64,000 bases of DNA, from assembly GCF_946463545.1 (NCBI RefSeq), contig NZ_OX296583.1, forward strand, positions 843,035-907,034, read 5' to 3'. The position numbers and the translations under genes are program-made. Source of the stretch: Methanothermococcus thermolithotrophicus DSM 2095. GTDB taxonomy: Archaea > AGJL01 > Methanococci > Methanococcales > Methanococcaceae. Each line of letters begins with the position of its first letter. Position 1 is the first letter of the stretch. The notes under the pieces are model-generated. The model made no database searches. It was given only the letters and a program-made list of their open reading frames with translations, and had not been told where the DNA came from. Below are positions 9,143 to 17,545 of this stretch, in pieces.

Positions 9143-9186
9143 CCGAAAAGTTTATATACTGGAATGCTGTTATTCATTTTGCAAAC
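9143..9186 (+). promoter_or_regulatory. Strong promoter of the tRNA/5S rRNA cluster
   Basis: A BRE/TATA element CCGAAAAGTTTATATACT (9143-9160) is followed by TTGCAAAC (9179-9186). The latter resembles the initiation box (TGCAAGT type) known for stable RNA genes of Methanococcus. The spacing of about 23 bp predicts transcription from near 9181, ten bases ahead of tRNA-Thr. Confidence 0.8.
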
Positions 9187-9191
9187 AAAAT

Positions 9192-9265
9192 GCCTCGGTG
9201 GCTCAGCCTGGTAGAGCGCCTGACTTGTAATCAGGTGGTCGGGGGTTCGAATCCCCCCCGGGGCT
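9192..9265 (+). tRNA. tRNA-Thr (TGT)
   Basis: The cloverleaf is complete. The 7-bp acceptor GCCTCGG/CCGGGGC has one G-T pair; the anticodon stem CCTGA/TCAGG holds loop CTTGTAA (anticodon TGT at 9226-9228); the T-arm is GGGGG-TTCGAAT-CCCCC. No CCA is encoded and the discriminator is T. It is the first gene of the cluster. Confidence 0.95.
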
Positions 9266-9355
9266 TGAGCTTTTACCTTGGAGCTCAGAGTGAACGAAGT
9301 TAGCGCATGGTTACAAACACGAAGTTGCTCAATCATGGAAACAAGATGTGTAATT

Positions 9356-9433
9356 GGGCCTGTGGGGTAGCCTGGTCCATCCTTTGGGATTTGGGATCCT
9401 GAGACCCCAGTTCAAATCTGGGCAGGCCCACCA
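9356..9433 (+). tRNA. tRNA-Pro (TGG)
   Basis: Acceptor GGGCCTG/CAGGCCC, D-stem GGGT/ATCC, anticodon loop TTTGGGA (TGG), and T-arm CCCAG-TTCAAAT-CTGGG form a good fold. The anticodon stem has two wobble pairs. This is the only tRNA in the cluster with an encoded 3' CCA (9431-9433). The 90-bp spacer before it holds no recognised gene; it includes a GAGTGAACGAAG stretch like those of the hairpin elements. Confidence 0.93.
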
Positions 9434-9448
9434 CTTATTTAGATACTA

Positions 9449-9522
9449 CCCGCGGTAGTTCAGACTGGTAGAACGGCGGACTGTAGATCCGCATGTCGCT
9501 GGTTCAAATCCGGCCCGCGGGA
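9449..9522 (+). tRNA. tRNA-Tyr (GTA)
   Basis: Acceptor CCCGCGG/CCGCGGG, anticodon stem GCGGA/TCCGC with loop CTGTAGA (GTA), and T-arm GCTGG-TTCAAAT-CCGGC. The C1-G72 first pair is the archaeal tRNA-Tyr identity. No intron is present. Confidence 0.95.
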
Positions 9523-9533
9523 CATTTTACTTT

Positions 9534-9607
9534 GGGCCCGTAGCTTAGTCTGGTAGAGCGCCTGGCTTTTAACCAGGCGGTCGAGGGTTCGAATCCCTTC
9601 GGGCCCG
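9534..9607 (+). tRNA. tRNA-Lys (TTT), copy 1
   Basis: Acceptor GGGCCCG/CGGGCCC, anticodon stem CCTGG/CCAGG with loop CTTTTAA (TTT), and T-arm GAGGG-TTCGAAT-CCCTT. An identical second copy lies 402 bp downstream. Confidence 0.95.
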
Positions 9608-9645
9608 TTTTGAATACAAACATTTAGTTTGTAATCTGTTTTATG

Positions 9646-9764
9646 ATACGGCGGTCATAGCGGAGGAGCCACATCCGATCCCGTCCCGATCTCGGAAATT
9701 AAGCCCTCCAGCGATGCCCTAAGTACTGCCATTTGGTGGGAACAGGGCGACGCTGCCGGTCACT
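9646..9764 (+). rRNA. 5S ribosomal RNA, copy 1
   Basis: The archaeal 5S core is recognisable: GGCGGTCATAGC, CCACATCCGATCCCGTCCCG, TCTCGG, TTAAGCCCTCCAGC, AAGTACTGCC, and the closing CGCTGCCGGTCAC. CGGCGG pairs with CTGCCG as the terminal stem. The ends are approximate. A 5S gene linked to tRNA genes apart from the main rRNA operon is known in Methanococcus. Confidence 0.93.
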
Positions 9765-9772
9765 TTATCTTT

Positions 9773-9847
9773 GCCCTGGTGGTGTAGCTCGGCCTATCAT
9801 ACAGGACTGTCACTCCTGTGACTCGGGTTCAAATCCCGGCCAGGGCG
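9773..9847 (+). tRNA. tRNA-Asp (GTC), copy 1
   Basis: Acceptor GCCCTGG/CCAGGGC, anticodon stem CAGGA/TCCTG with loop CTGTCAC (GTC), and a T-arm closed by CGGG/CCCG. Discriminator G, CCA not encoded. Confidence 0.95.
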
Positions 9848-9935
9848 TATAAATGTTTTAGCCTTTAATACTTTAATCTTTAAATAATCTTTAAATAAAC
9901 CTTTTCCAAAGGTGATTTTTAATATAAAATGGGTT

Positions 9936-10009
9936 GGGCCCGTAGCTTAGTCTGGTAGAGCGCCTGGCTTTTAACCAGGCGGTCGAGGGTTCGAATCCCT
10001 TCGGGCCCG
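9936..10009 (+). tRNA. tRNA-Lys (TTT), copy 2
   Basis: Base-for-base identical to the tRNA-Lys at 9534-9607. It follows an 83-bp AT-rich spacer (9851-9933) containing two TTTAAATA-like TATA candidates that may give this copy its own promoter. Confidence 0.95.
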
Positions 10010-10047
10010 TTTTGAATACAAACATTTAGTTTGTAATCTGTTTTATG

Positions 10048-10166
10048 ATACGGCGGTCATAGCGGAGGAGCCACATCCGATCCCGTCCCGATCTCGGAAA
10101 TTAAGCCCTCCAGCGATGCCCTAAGTACTGCCATTTGGTGGGAACAGGGCGACGCTGCCGGTCACT
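10048..10166 (+). rRNA. 5S ribosomal RNA, copy 2
   Basis: Identical to the 5S gene at 9646-9764 as far as I can read, at an offset of exactly 402 bp. The ends are approximate. Confidence 0.93.
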
Positions 10167-10174
10167 TTATCTTT

Positions 10175-10249
10175 GCCCTGGTGGTGTAGCTCGGCCTATC
10201 ATACAGGACTGTCACTCCTGTGACTCGGGTTCAAATCCCGGCCAGGGCG
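10175..10249 (+). tRNA. tRNA-Asp (GTC), copy 2
   Basis: Identical to the tRNA-Asp at 9773-9847. It is the last gene of the cluster and is followed by a pyrimidine-rich TATCTCTTTCTT that may end the transcript. Confidence 0.95.
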
Positions 10250-10365
10250 TATCTCTTTCTTGGGACGTAATATGTTCTGTGCGTTTGAATCTCGGATAGG
10301 ACTTACTTTTATAATAGAAAAAATAATCCATACATTTAAATTTATTATAACTACATGTGATTGAA

Positions 10366-10974
10366 ATGGGATCAGAAGAATTTATTTTTAAAGGAAATTT
10401 AATTAAAAATATCTTAAAAAATCTATTCGGAATAAGAAAAAAATTTGATAAAGGGAAAAAAACAGAGGAACCACAATTGGACAGCTGTATAGGTTGTGGG
10501 CTGTGTGTGGATGTATGCCCTACAGATGCTATACAGGTATTCAAGTTTAGGGATATCGTATGTTCCAGCTGTGGAGTTTGTCTAGAAATATGCCCAAATG
10601 ACGCCATATTAGAAGATAGATATACCATAGATAAAGATAAATGTACAAAATGTGGTTACTGTGCTATGTTTTGTACAATACCGTTTATAAAAAATGAAAT
10701 TCCACTACCAAAAACACCAATGATAACAAAGGAGTGCAATAACTGTAGATTATGTGTTGGGAAATGCCCTGAAAACGCCATTTATGCTAGTGAAAATAAG
10801 ATCCATATTGATGGTAAAAAATGCAAAAACTGTTTAACCTGTGTAGATTACTGCCCCATGAATGCTATAGTTTCATCAAATGATTATGTAAAATCCTGCA
10901 TTATTAATGTGGATATTAACTCCTGTATTTTTTGTAAAGAATGTGAATATGTATGTCCTTTAAAAAATAGGTAA
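10366..10974 (+). CDS. Polyferredoxin (six [4Fe-4S] motifs)
   Basis: This 202-residue protein is built of six ferredoxin-type CxxCxxCxxxC units. They begin near CIGCGLC, CSSCGVC, CTKCGYC, CNNCRLC, CKNCLTC and CIFCKEC, and most are followed by P. After a 40-residue basic N-terminus the clusters fill the rest. Such proteins pass electrons among hydrogenases and other redox complexes in methanogens; the partner cannot be told here because no hydrogenase subunit adjoins. The ATG at 10366 lies downstream of GTGAT; the GTG at 10357 is more likely part of the ribosome binding site. It is followed by the ABC importer genes on the same strand. Confidence 0.85.
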   Translation: MGSEEFIFKGNLIKNILKNLFGIRKKFDKGKKTEEPQLDSCIGCGLCVDVCPTDAIQVFKFRDIVCSSCGVCLEICPNDAILEDRYTIDKDKCTKCGYCAMFCTIPFIKNEIPLPKTPMITKECNNCRLCVGKCPENAIYASENKIHIDGKKCKNCLTCVDYCPMNAIVSSNDYVKSCIINVDINSCIFCKECEYVCPLKNR

Positions 10975-11117
10975 ATACTGTTGTATATTTTTAATATACT
11001 TATTAATTACTCTTTTAGATATTAGATTTTTTAAATAATAATGCATAAATACTATTTAATACTTTTTTGATGATGTATATTAAATATTATATATTAGAAA
11101 TTCTAATGGGTGAAGTT

Positions 11118-12140
11118 ATGAATAAATATAATGTCGCAATCGCTTTTACCGTAATTTTAGCCGTATTATTTTCTGGATGTATTGGGGGACAAAATTCAAA
11201 TGATTCAGAAGAAAAGGTATTGACTGTATATGCGGCTTACGGTGGAATGGAGACTATAGCAAAAGAATTTGAAAAAGATACTGGAATAAAAATGGAGTAT
11301 GTATCAATGTCTTCGGGAGAAGCATTATCTAGATTAAATGCAGAAAAAAACAACCCCTCGTGTGATGTATGGTTTGGAGGAGGGGTTGACGCATTTATAA
11401 GTGCTAAAAAAGATGGAGTAATAACTCCTTACAAATCTCCAAATGTTGAATACATTGATAAGAAATTTGTTGATAAAGACTATTATTGGACAGGGGTTTC
11501 ACTCGTTACAATTGGTATATTGGAGAATGAGGATTTAGTCAAAAAGAAAAATCTTCCAGAACCAAAAACCTGGGATGATCTGTTAAAACCAGAATATAAA
11601 GGAGAAATCATAGCATCGAACCCAACAATATCTGGAACTGCGTATTTCACAATATGTGGTATATTACAGATGAAAGGAGAGGAAGAAGGTTGGAAGTACA
11701 TGGATAAATTGTATGAAAATGTTCCATTCCTAACAAAAAGAGGGTCCGGCCCTAAAAAAAAGGTTACTTCTGGTGAATATGCATTTGGTATATCTCCCAA
11801 CCCACACAATGAACCAATGAGAAATAAAGAGCTCCCTATTAAGGCAATATATTTGGATAAGGTTATATGGTGGCCTGCACCAGTGGCTATTGTAAAAGAC
11901 TGTAAACATCCAGATAACGCAAAGGTATTTGTTGACTGGGTACTCTCCAAAAGAGGGCAGGAAGCTTTAATGGCTGCCAGCCCAAGGGTTCCAGTAAGAA
12001 GTGACCTTGAAACCATTGAAGGGGTACCAAATCCAAAAGATTTAGACTTTGTCGATATGGACTTTGTTTATTGGGGAGAGAATCGAGATGCTGTTTTAGA
12101 TAAATGGAAAGAAAGATACCAGACGATTACTACTCAATAA
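11118..12140 (+). CDS. ABC transporter substrate-binding lipoprotein (iron type)
   Basis: This 340-residue extracellular solute-binding protein is of the family used for Fe(III) (AfuA/FutA type). It has a hydrophobic signal and lipobox LFSGC, giving lipidated Cys21, followed by LTVYAAYGG, NPSCDVWFGGG and WWPAPVAIVKDCKHPDNAKVFVDWVLS. The substrate is inferred from similarity to ferric-binding proteins and from the fused permease downstream. ATG 11118 has GGGTGA ahead; the longer open frame from 11067 is not coding. It starts a three-gene importer operon. Confidence 0.85.
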   Translation: MNKYNVAIAFTVILAVLFSGCIGGQNSNDSEEKVLTVYAAYGGMETIAKEFEKDTGIKMEYVSMSSGEALSRLNAEKNNPSCDVWFGGGVDAFISAKKDGVITPYKSPNVEYIDKKFVDKDYYWTGVSLVTIGILENEDLVKKKNLPEPKTWDDLLKPEYKGEIIASNPTISGTAYFTICGILQMKGEEEGWKYMDKLYENVPFLTKRGSGPKKKVTSGEYAFGISPNPHNEPMRNKELPIKAIYLDKVIWWPAPVAIVKDCKHPDNAKVFVDWVLSKRGQEALMAASPRVPVRSDLETIEGVPNPKDLDFVDMDFVYWGENRDAVLDKWKERYQTITTQ

Positions 12141-12183
12141 ATATACTTTAATAAATTTTTTTAATTATTGATTGGGTGGGACT

Positions 12184-13785
12184 TTGAAATTTGAAAGAAT
12201 TATGGGACGTCTCCCGCATTTGGTGGCATTTATTTTTGTAGTATTATTTGTAGTATATCCGGTGTTAACTGTATTTGTGCAGTCTTTTTATGACGATGGA
12301 TTTACATTAAAGTATTACTTGGAGTTTATTAAAAATCAGTACTACAGCAGCATATTAAAAAACAGTATAATGGTTGCAGGACTGTCAACTTTAATATCGT
12401 TATTTTTGGGACTATTATTTTCAATACTTATATTTAAAACAGACATCAAAGGAAAGAATTTTTTAAAAATTGCAGTTTTTTTACCGATAATCACGCCAGG
12501 ATTTGTAACATCTTTGGCATATGTATTTTTGTTTGGAAGGCACGGCTTAATAACCAATGGAATATTGGGACTTGAGCCTAATATCTATGGTTGGAAAAGT
12601 GTTGTTATAATGCAGTCAATTGATTACACTACAACGGCATTTTTAATAATATCCGCTGTGTTATTGTGCATAGATAGTAATTTAGAAGATGCAGCACGGA
12701 ATTTAGGTTCAAATGAATTTAAAGTTTTCAAAAATGTTACTTTCCCCCTACTTCTTCCCGGGGTATTGAGTGCAGGGCTTTTAATATTCATGCAATCGAT
12801 GGCTGATTTTGGAACTCCAATTATAGTTGGTGGGAATTTTAACACACTTGCAACAGCATCCTATTTTGAGATAATAGGAAATTATAATACTCACATGGCA
12901 TCAACATTAAGCATTATTCTGCTGATACCGTCCTTAATTTTGTTTTTATTGTATAACAAGTTCCATAAGGGATATGGTCAAACCTTTTCAAAGACAAAGT
13001 CATATTCTTTAAAAAATGGGCATAAGATACTGTTATCCATACCAGCTGTTTTTTTCTCTGTTGTAGTGTATCTATTGTTCTTAGCAGTATTTTTGGCAGG
13101 ATTTACAAAGGGTTTTGGATACAACTATACATTTACCTTGGATTATTTTATGGAGGCATTACAAAAAGGTTTTCCTGCATTAAAAAACACCATACTCTTT
13201 TCTTTGTCATCGAGTGTGTTAGGTGGGTTACTTGGTATGAGTTTTGCCTACCTGGTTGTAAGGGATAGATTTTTTGGTCGTAAATTTTTAGATTTGCTTT
13301 TAATAATGCCGTTTGCAATCCCTGGAACATTTATAGGTATTGGTTATTTGCTGGCATTCAATGTTCCACCATTATTATTGACTGGAACGGCGCTAATCAT
13401 CATATTAAACTGCGTTGTTAGAAAGCTACCATTTTCCTTTAAAACTGGGAGCTCTGCATTACTTCAAATGGATAAATCTATCGAAGAGGCATCTTTGAAT
13501 TTAGGGGCCGATAGATTAAAAACATTTTATAAAGTTATTTTGCCGATGTTAAAGCCAGCCATAATTTTTAGCATGATATACACGTTTATTACCACAGTAA
13601 AAACACTGGGTTCGATAATTTTTCTTATAACTGCGAATACAAAGGTTTTATCGGCAATGGTATTTGAAGCTACCATAAATAGTGACCTTGGGGTTGCAGC
13701 CTGTTATTCCATAATGATGATAATGCTGTCGATTGCAGGAATATTCCTTATTTGGAGGTTAAAAGGTGATAGCGTATGGTCTTAA
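12184..13785 (+). CDS. ABC transporter permease with two fused MetI domains (iron type)
   Basis: This permease has about 533 residues and some twelve membrane helices. Two internally repeated BPD-type halves each carry an EAA loop: LEDAARNLGSNEFKVFKNVTFPLL in the first half and IEEASLNLGADRLKTFYKVILPML in the second. Fused permeases of this kind (FbpB/AfuB) work with a ferric-binding protein. A TTG at 12184 spaced behind GGGTGG is my preferred start; ATG 12202 is an alternative. The gene ends 10 bp inside the ATPase gene, a typical coupled arrangement. Confidence 0.87.
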   Translation: MKFERIMGRLPHLVAFIFVVLFVVYPVLTVFVQSFYDDGFTLKYYLEFIKNQYYSSILKNSIMVAGLSTLISLFLGLLFSILIFKTDIKGKNFLKIAVFLPIITPGFVTSLAYVFLFGRHGLITNGILGLEPNIYGWKSVVIMQSIDYTTTAFLIISAVLLCIDSNLEDAARNLGSNEFKVFKNVTFPLLLPGVLSAGLLIFMQSMADFGTPIIVGGNFNTLATASYFEIIGNYNTHMASTLSIILLIPSLILFLLYNKFHKGYGQTFSKTKSYSLKNGHKILLSIPAVFFSVVVYLLFLAVFLAGFTKGFGYNYTFTLDYFMEALQKGFPALKNTILFSLSSSVLGGLLGMSFAYLVVRDRFFGRKFLDLLLIMPFAIPGTFIGIGYLLAFNVPPLLLTGTALIIILNCVVRKLPFSFKTGSSALLQMDKSIEEASLNLGADRLKTFYKVILPMLKPAIIFSMIYTFITTVKTLGSIIFLITANTKVLSAMVFEATINSDLGVAACYSIMMIMLSIAGIFLIWRLKGDSVWS

Positions 13786-14801
13786 AACTCTCAAATATTT
13801 CAAAAACTTATGAAAACACAAATAATAATTATAAGAACTCATTGGATTCGCAACATAGTTCGGTTTTAAATGTACTTGACAATATTAATTTAGAATGTGA
13901 AAAAGAGCTTATTTCCCTTTTGGGACCGAGCGGTTGTGGAAAAACAACATGCCTTAGAATTATAGCAGGTTTTGAATCACCAAACAAAGGCAGGGTTTTT
14001 TTAAATGATGAGGATATTACACATTTGCCCCCAAATAAAAGGGACATCGGAATGGTATTTCAAAATTATGCCCTTTTTCCCCATTTAAATGTTTTTGAAA
14101 ATGTTGCATATGGATTAAAGCTTAAAAAATTGAAATCAAATGAAATAAAAGAGAAGGTTAAGGATGCTTTGAATCTAGTTAATTTAGAAGGGTTTGAAGA
14201 TTATAAAATAGATGAGCTCAGTGGGGGGATGCAACAAAGGGTTGCAGTGGCAAGGGCCATAGTTATAGAACCAAAGGTTTTATTACTGGATGAACCGCTT
14301 AGTAATTTAGATGCAAAATTAAGGATAAAAATGAGACGAGAGCTGAGAAAGCTCCAAAGAAGATTGGATATTACCACCATATATGTTACACATGACCAAG
14401 AAGAGGCCCTCGCTATTTCCGATAGGGTGGCGGTTATGAACAATGGCGTAGTTGAACAGATCGATACTCCTGAAAATATATACAAATTTCCAAGAACAGA
14501 ATTTATTGCAAACTTTATTGGTACCATAAATGAAGTTCCAAAGTCTATCCTGGATGATTTAAATATACAGTATGATAAAAAATACAAATATTTTGTTAGG
14601 CCTGAGCATATAACTGTTGGAATGGGGGATTTTACTGGGAAGATAGTGGATATTGAGTATCTTGGTAATTTAGTGAGATATACTATTGAATATGATAACA
14701 ACACGCTAATCTCGGAAGTACACCGAACAAAAACGATTTTAAAAGAAGGAGAGGAAGTTTTATTTGGTATTGAAAAAAATTCTATATTAAAAATTATTTA
14801 A
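13776..14801 (+). CDS. ABC transporter ATP-binding protein (iron type)
   Basis: This 341-residue ATPase drives the importer. Walker A GPSGCGKTT is at about 50-58, the Q-loop at VFQNYALFPH, the signature LSGGMQQ at 148-154, and Walker B VLLLDEP at 168-174, followed by the H-loop THDQEEA. The C-terminal 100 residues form a TOBE-like domain. Between the first beta strand and the usual VLDNINL there is an Asn/Ser-rich insert of roughly 15 residues, unusual for the family. GGTGAT precedes the ATG. The 3' end overlaps the convergent gene by 8 bp. Confidence 0.92.
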   Translation: MVLKLSNISKTYENTNNNYKNSLDSQHSSVLNVLDNINLECEKELISLLGPSGCGKTTCLRIIAGFESPNKGRVFLNDEDITHLPPNKRDIGMVFQNYALFPHLNVFENVAYGLKLKKLKSNEIKEKVKDALNLVNLEGFEDYKIDELSGGMQQRVAVARAIVIEPKVLLLDEPLSNLDAKLRIKMRRELRKLQRRLDITTIYVTHDQEEALAISDRVAVMNNGVVEQIDTPENIYKFPRTEFIANFIGTINEVPKSILDDLNIQYDKKYKYFVRPEHITVGMGDFTGKIVDIEYLGNLVRYTIEYDNNTLISEVHRTKTILKEGEEVLFGIEKNSILKII

Positions 14802-15363
14802 GATAAATATGTGTATGCACCAGATCTAAAAACTCGTCAATATATTTTCTATATTTTTCGCTTCCCATATTATTATAATTTATAGTATTATTTTTAACAT
14901 AATCTATACAGTATCTTTTCCATTCTTTGCAAACCTTGTCATCTACGCCCAATTTCCTCAGTAAATTACAACTGCCTTTTAAAACATAATTTTCAAAATA
15001 ATTATAATTAATACTATATTTTTCCTTCAAACAATAATCAAAATAATTATATATTTTTAAATTTTCTTCAAGGGAAATATTGTATTTCAATCTTATTTTG
15101 TACTTCCAAAGATTATCGATCTTTATATGGAAATCATAGCCTAAACAAAAAGAATATTCTTTATCGTTTTTTGGTTCAAAGAATTCAAAAACATTATCAT
15201 CGTAAAAATGTGTTATTTTCCTCTCCAAATGAGAAATATGGTTTATATCTGGAATTACACATCCTAAAAAGAAGTTATTTAAATCAATATTATTTAAATT
15301 ATTTTTGATTTTTTTATTAATATATTCCTTCCCAAGTACCAAATGAGTAAATGAGTTAGGCAT
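14794..15363 (-). CDS. Zinc-dependent phospholipase C-like protein
   Basis: This 189-residue protein resembles the small Zn-dependent phospholipase C-like family. It has an N-terminal MPNSFTHL, then GCVIPDINHISHLE, KITHF and LGYDFHIKIDNLW. Histidines at about 7, 42, 45, 52 and 79 and aspartates at about 39 and 83 could bind zinc. The actual substrate is unknown. It is the last of four closely spaced minus-strand genes (10 bp after apgM). The ribosome binding site is poor (TTGATAAC), suggesting translation coupled to apgM. Confidence 0.55.
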   Translation of the reverse strand: MPNSFTHLVLGKEYINKKIKNNLNNIDLNNFFLGCVIPDINHISHLERKITHFYDDNVFEFFEPKNDKEYSFCLGYDFHIKIDNLWKYKIRLKYNISLEENLKIYNYFDYCLKEKYSINYNYFENYVLKGSCNLLRKLGVDDKVCKEWKRYCIDYVKNNTINYNNMGSEKYRKYIDEFLDLVHTHIYLK

Positions 15364-15373
15364 GTTATCAATC

Positions 15374-16714
15374 TTACTTCAGGTGTTCGACGTCATCATC
15401 ATCTGGAATGTACCTTATGATTTTGTTTCCACTCCTCAAGCCATGGAGTAGAGCTCTATCCGTGTAGTTTAAGATAATGTTCATTAAATCGTTTGAGAAA
15501 ATCCTTAAATGGCCTTTTGAACACTCCCGCTCATTAAATCTTTTTACATCATCAGTTCTTACGTTGCTTCCCACAATTGCAATAGGCACACTTTCACCAG
15601 AATGGATAAGTGTTCCAACAGATGGGGTTGAGTGATCGGCAGTAATTACAACTAAGTCTTCTTTTAAGTCCAATATCGGAGATAAATAACTGTCTATCTC
15701 TTCGATAACCTTTACCACTTTCATCGGGTCCTTTTTGTGTGATGATTCATCGATATCTTTTGTGTGGATATGGATAAAGTCATAATCTTTTAGATCTATC
15801 CCGATTTTTATGGCTTCCTCAAAACTATCCGCTGCTATGTAGTCCATTTTTAAAAGTTTTGCAAGCCCTTTAAATACAGAACTATTTGCAATAACAACTC
15901 CTTTCATTCCCCATTTTTCTTTAAACGAAGGTATTTCTTTATTTTCAGAATGAAATGAAGTAGAATTAGAATCGTTTAATCCCTGACTTTCAGGATATTT
16001 ACCTGCCCATTTTGTCAATAAAAAGTTTGCAGACTGTTTTTCTCTTCTTTTTCTTTTAATATTTACATCATGATTTTCAAGGATTTGATGGCATTTTAAA
16101 AGATACTTATTTAATGCTTCTGCTGTGCTTTTTGCCTTATCAAATTCTATTCTACTATTGCACAGTTCTTTAATGGGGAAAACTTTCATAACATGCCTGT
16201 TCCTATAAAATGGATCACTATCTGAAATTTTATCTGAAATCCATCCATTTTCTTCCTTTATTTTCAGAATAAAATGTACATCATAGGAATATTTTAACTC
16301 AAATTCATAACCATCTACAAAGTTTGGAATGGAATCCACTAATTTCTCAATCTCATCTATGGTAATATCTTTTGTTCGTCTATCAATAACACAAAGTCCA
16401 TCTTCATCCTTTTTTACGAATCCAAACGTGGCCCTCAAATAAATACTGTTGTGATCCATTTCAACGTCTTCCCCTAGGGCTTCAATAACGCCCCTTCCGG
16501 GAAAGTCCTCTATATTGTAACCCCAAAGCAGGAAATGTGCCACTTCCGTTCCCAAAGGTACTCCTTCTTTATATGGGATCATAAGTCCGGTCATGGCTTT
16601 TTCTGATAATTTGTCCAAATTTGGAGTATTTGCATACTCAAGAGGAGTTTTATTATTCAATATACTGGAAGGCCTATCACCTAATCCGTCTAAAAGTACA
16701 ACAATTGCCCGCAT
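15374..16714 (-). CDS. apgM: 2,3-bisphosphoglycerate-independent phosphoglycerate mutase, archaeal type
   Basis: ApgM interconverts 3- and 2-phosphoglycerate. The 446-residue protein has the alkaline-phosphatase-fold landmarks: VVLLDGLGDRP with the metal-binding Asp, TPLEYANTPNLDKL, DFPGRGVIEALG, DFIHIHTKDIDESSHKKDP, ITADHSTPSVG and HSGESVP. It is longer than the roughly 410-430 residues usual for archaeal ApgM. The excess is a Ser/Asn-rich stretch of about 18 residues between GKYPE and IPSFKEKWG, encoded near 15945-15998. That DNA contains a CCTGA/TCAGG hairpin and looks like an inserted palindromic element. GGGGTATT precedes the ATG. Confidence 0.92.
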   Translation of the reverse strand: MRAIVVLLDGLGDRPSSILNNKTPLEYANTPNLDKLSEKAMTGLMIPYKEGVPLGTEVAHFLLWGYNIEDFPGRGVIEALGEDVEMDHNSIYLRATFGFVKKDEDGLCVIDRRTKDITIDEIEKLVDSIPNFVDGYEFELKYSYDVHFILKIKEENGWISDKISDSDPFYRNRHVMKVFPIKELCNSRIEFDKAKSTAEALNKYLLKCHQILENHDVNIKRKRREKQSANFLLTKWAGKYPESQGLNDSNSTSFHSENKEIPSFKEKWGMKGVVIANSSVFKGLAKLLKMDYIAADSFEEAIKIGIDLKDYDFIHIHTKDIDESSHKKDPMKVVKVIEEIDSYLSPILDLKEDLVVITADHSTPSVGTLIHSGESVPIAIVGSNVRTDDVKRFNERECSKGHLRIFSNDLMNIILNYTDRALLHGLRSGNKIIRYIPDDDDVEHLK

Positions 16715-16726
16715 AATACCCCATTT

Positions 16727-17536
16727 TTAAATAAAGTTTTTAACAATTTCAATATATCTAAAATCTCCCTCATACCCTTTTTTAATCAGCTCCACTGAAG
16801 ATGGATAAATAAACTCATTCAATATTTTAAGGATTTTATCCTTATCGAATATTACTTTCCCATCTTTATCCCTGTAATTTCCACTAAATACGCATGAAAA
16901 CTGATTTTTACCCTGCTCCCAACTGTGTCCTATTATTTCCTTTATTTTAGCTCCTTCCTCTACATATTTCACAGGGAGCATAAGTTCAACATCGAATTCT
17001 CTACAAATTTTATCATAAACTTCTAAGGTTTCTTCAAGTTGATCAATTTTAAAATCATTATCATGGTGCACCCTTTCCCCACTTATAATTCTCCCTCCCA
17101 AATGTTTTGAAATTGGGATTCTTAGAATTCTTAAGTAGGAATGACAACCTATACACGGTGAATAGTACCCATATTTTTTAGAAATAAGCACTGTAAATCT
17201 TCCATTTAATGCGTTCCAAAGTTTTGGTTCAAACATGAAATGGAGCGGTAAAAGAGTTTTATCTGTGTATAATTTTTTTATTCTATTGTTTAAAATACTC
17301 CAGTTTTTATAACCCACTTCTTTATCTCCATAATCTGTTCCAGTAAATGCCATAATTGGAAGGACAACATTTACATCGTCATTTTCCATGGCTTTTATTA
17401 TTGCTGCTGCACTATCCCTCCCTGAAAATTCCCCGATTACAATTTCATCCAGCTTAATTCCATTTTCCTCAATTATCTTATATGTTTCATCTGAAAGTGT
17501 TAATTCTTTAAATGATTTTTTAAAATCAATATGCAA
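16727..17536 (-). CDS. PP-loop (adenine nucleotide alpha-hydrolase-like) protein of unknown function
   Basis: This 269-residue protein has a PP-loop-like motif GEFSGRDSAAAI at residues 35-46, the ATP-binding signature of N-type ATP pyrophosphatases, with R in place of the usual second G. A CIGCH motif (C128, C131) suggests a metal or Fe-S site, as in some tRNA-sulfur enzymes, and IISGERVHHD follows. I do not recognise the specific family. Translation begins at a TTG (17536) four bases past GGTGAAA. It is the second gene of a four-gene operon with only 9-12 bp between genes. Confidence 0.6.
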   Translation of the reverse strand: MHIDFKKSFKELTLSDETYKIIEENGIKLDEIVIGEFSGRDSAAAIIKAMENDDVNVVLPIMAFTGTDYGDKEVGYKNWSILNNRIKKLYTDKTLLPLHFMFEPKLWNALNGRFTVLISKKYGYYSPCIGCHSYLRILRIPISKHLGGRIISGERVHHDNDFKIDQLEETLEVYDKICREFDVELMLPVKYVEEGAKIKEIIGHSWEQGKNQFSCVFSGNYRDKDGKVIFDKDKILKILNEFIYPSSVELIKKGYEGDFRYIEIVKNFI

Positions 17537-17545
17537 AATTTCACC

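Larger units (their letters stand above)
9532..10252 (+). repeat. Perfect direct duplication of the tRNA-Lys/5S/tRNA-Asp block
   Basis: Positions 9532-9850 and 9934-10252 are a 319-bp direct repeat that I read as identical, including the spacers between genes. The identity stops abruptly on both sides. The 83-bp sequence between the copies is unrelated AT-rich DNA. Confidence 0.9.

Noticed and set aside
10212..10628. 138-residue ORF on the minus strand
   Set aside because: It overlaps the tRNA-Asp and polyferredoxin genes, and the latter has six intact cysteine motifs on the plus strand.
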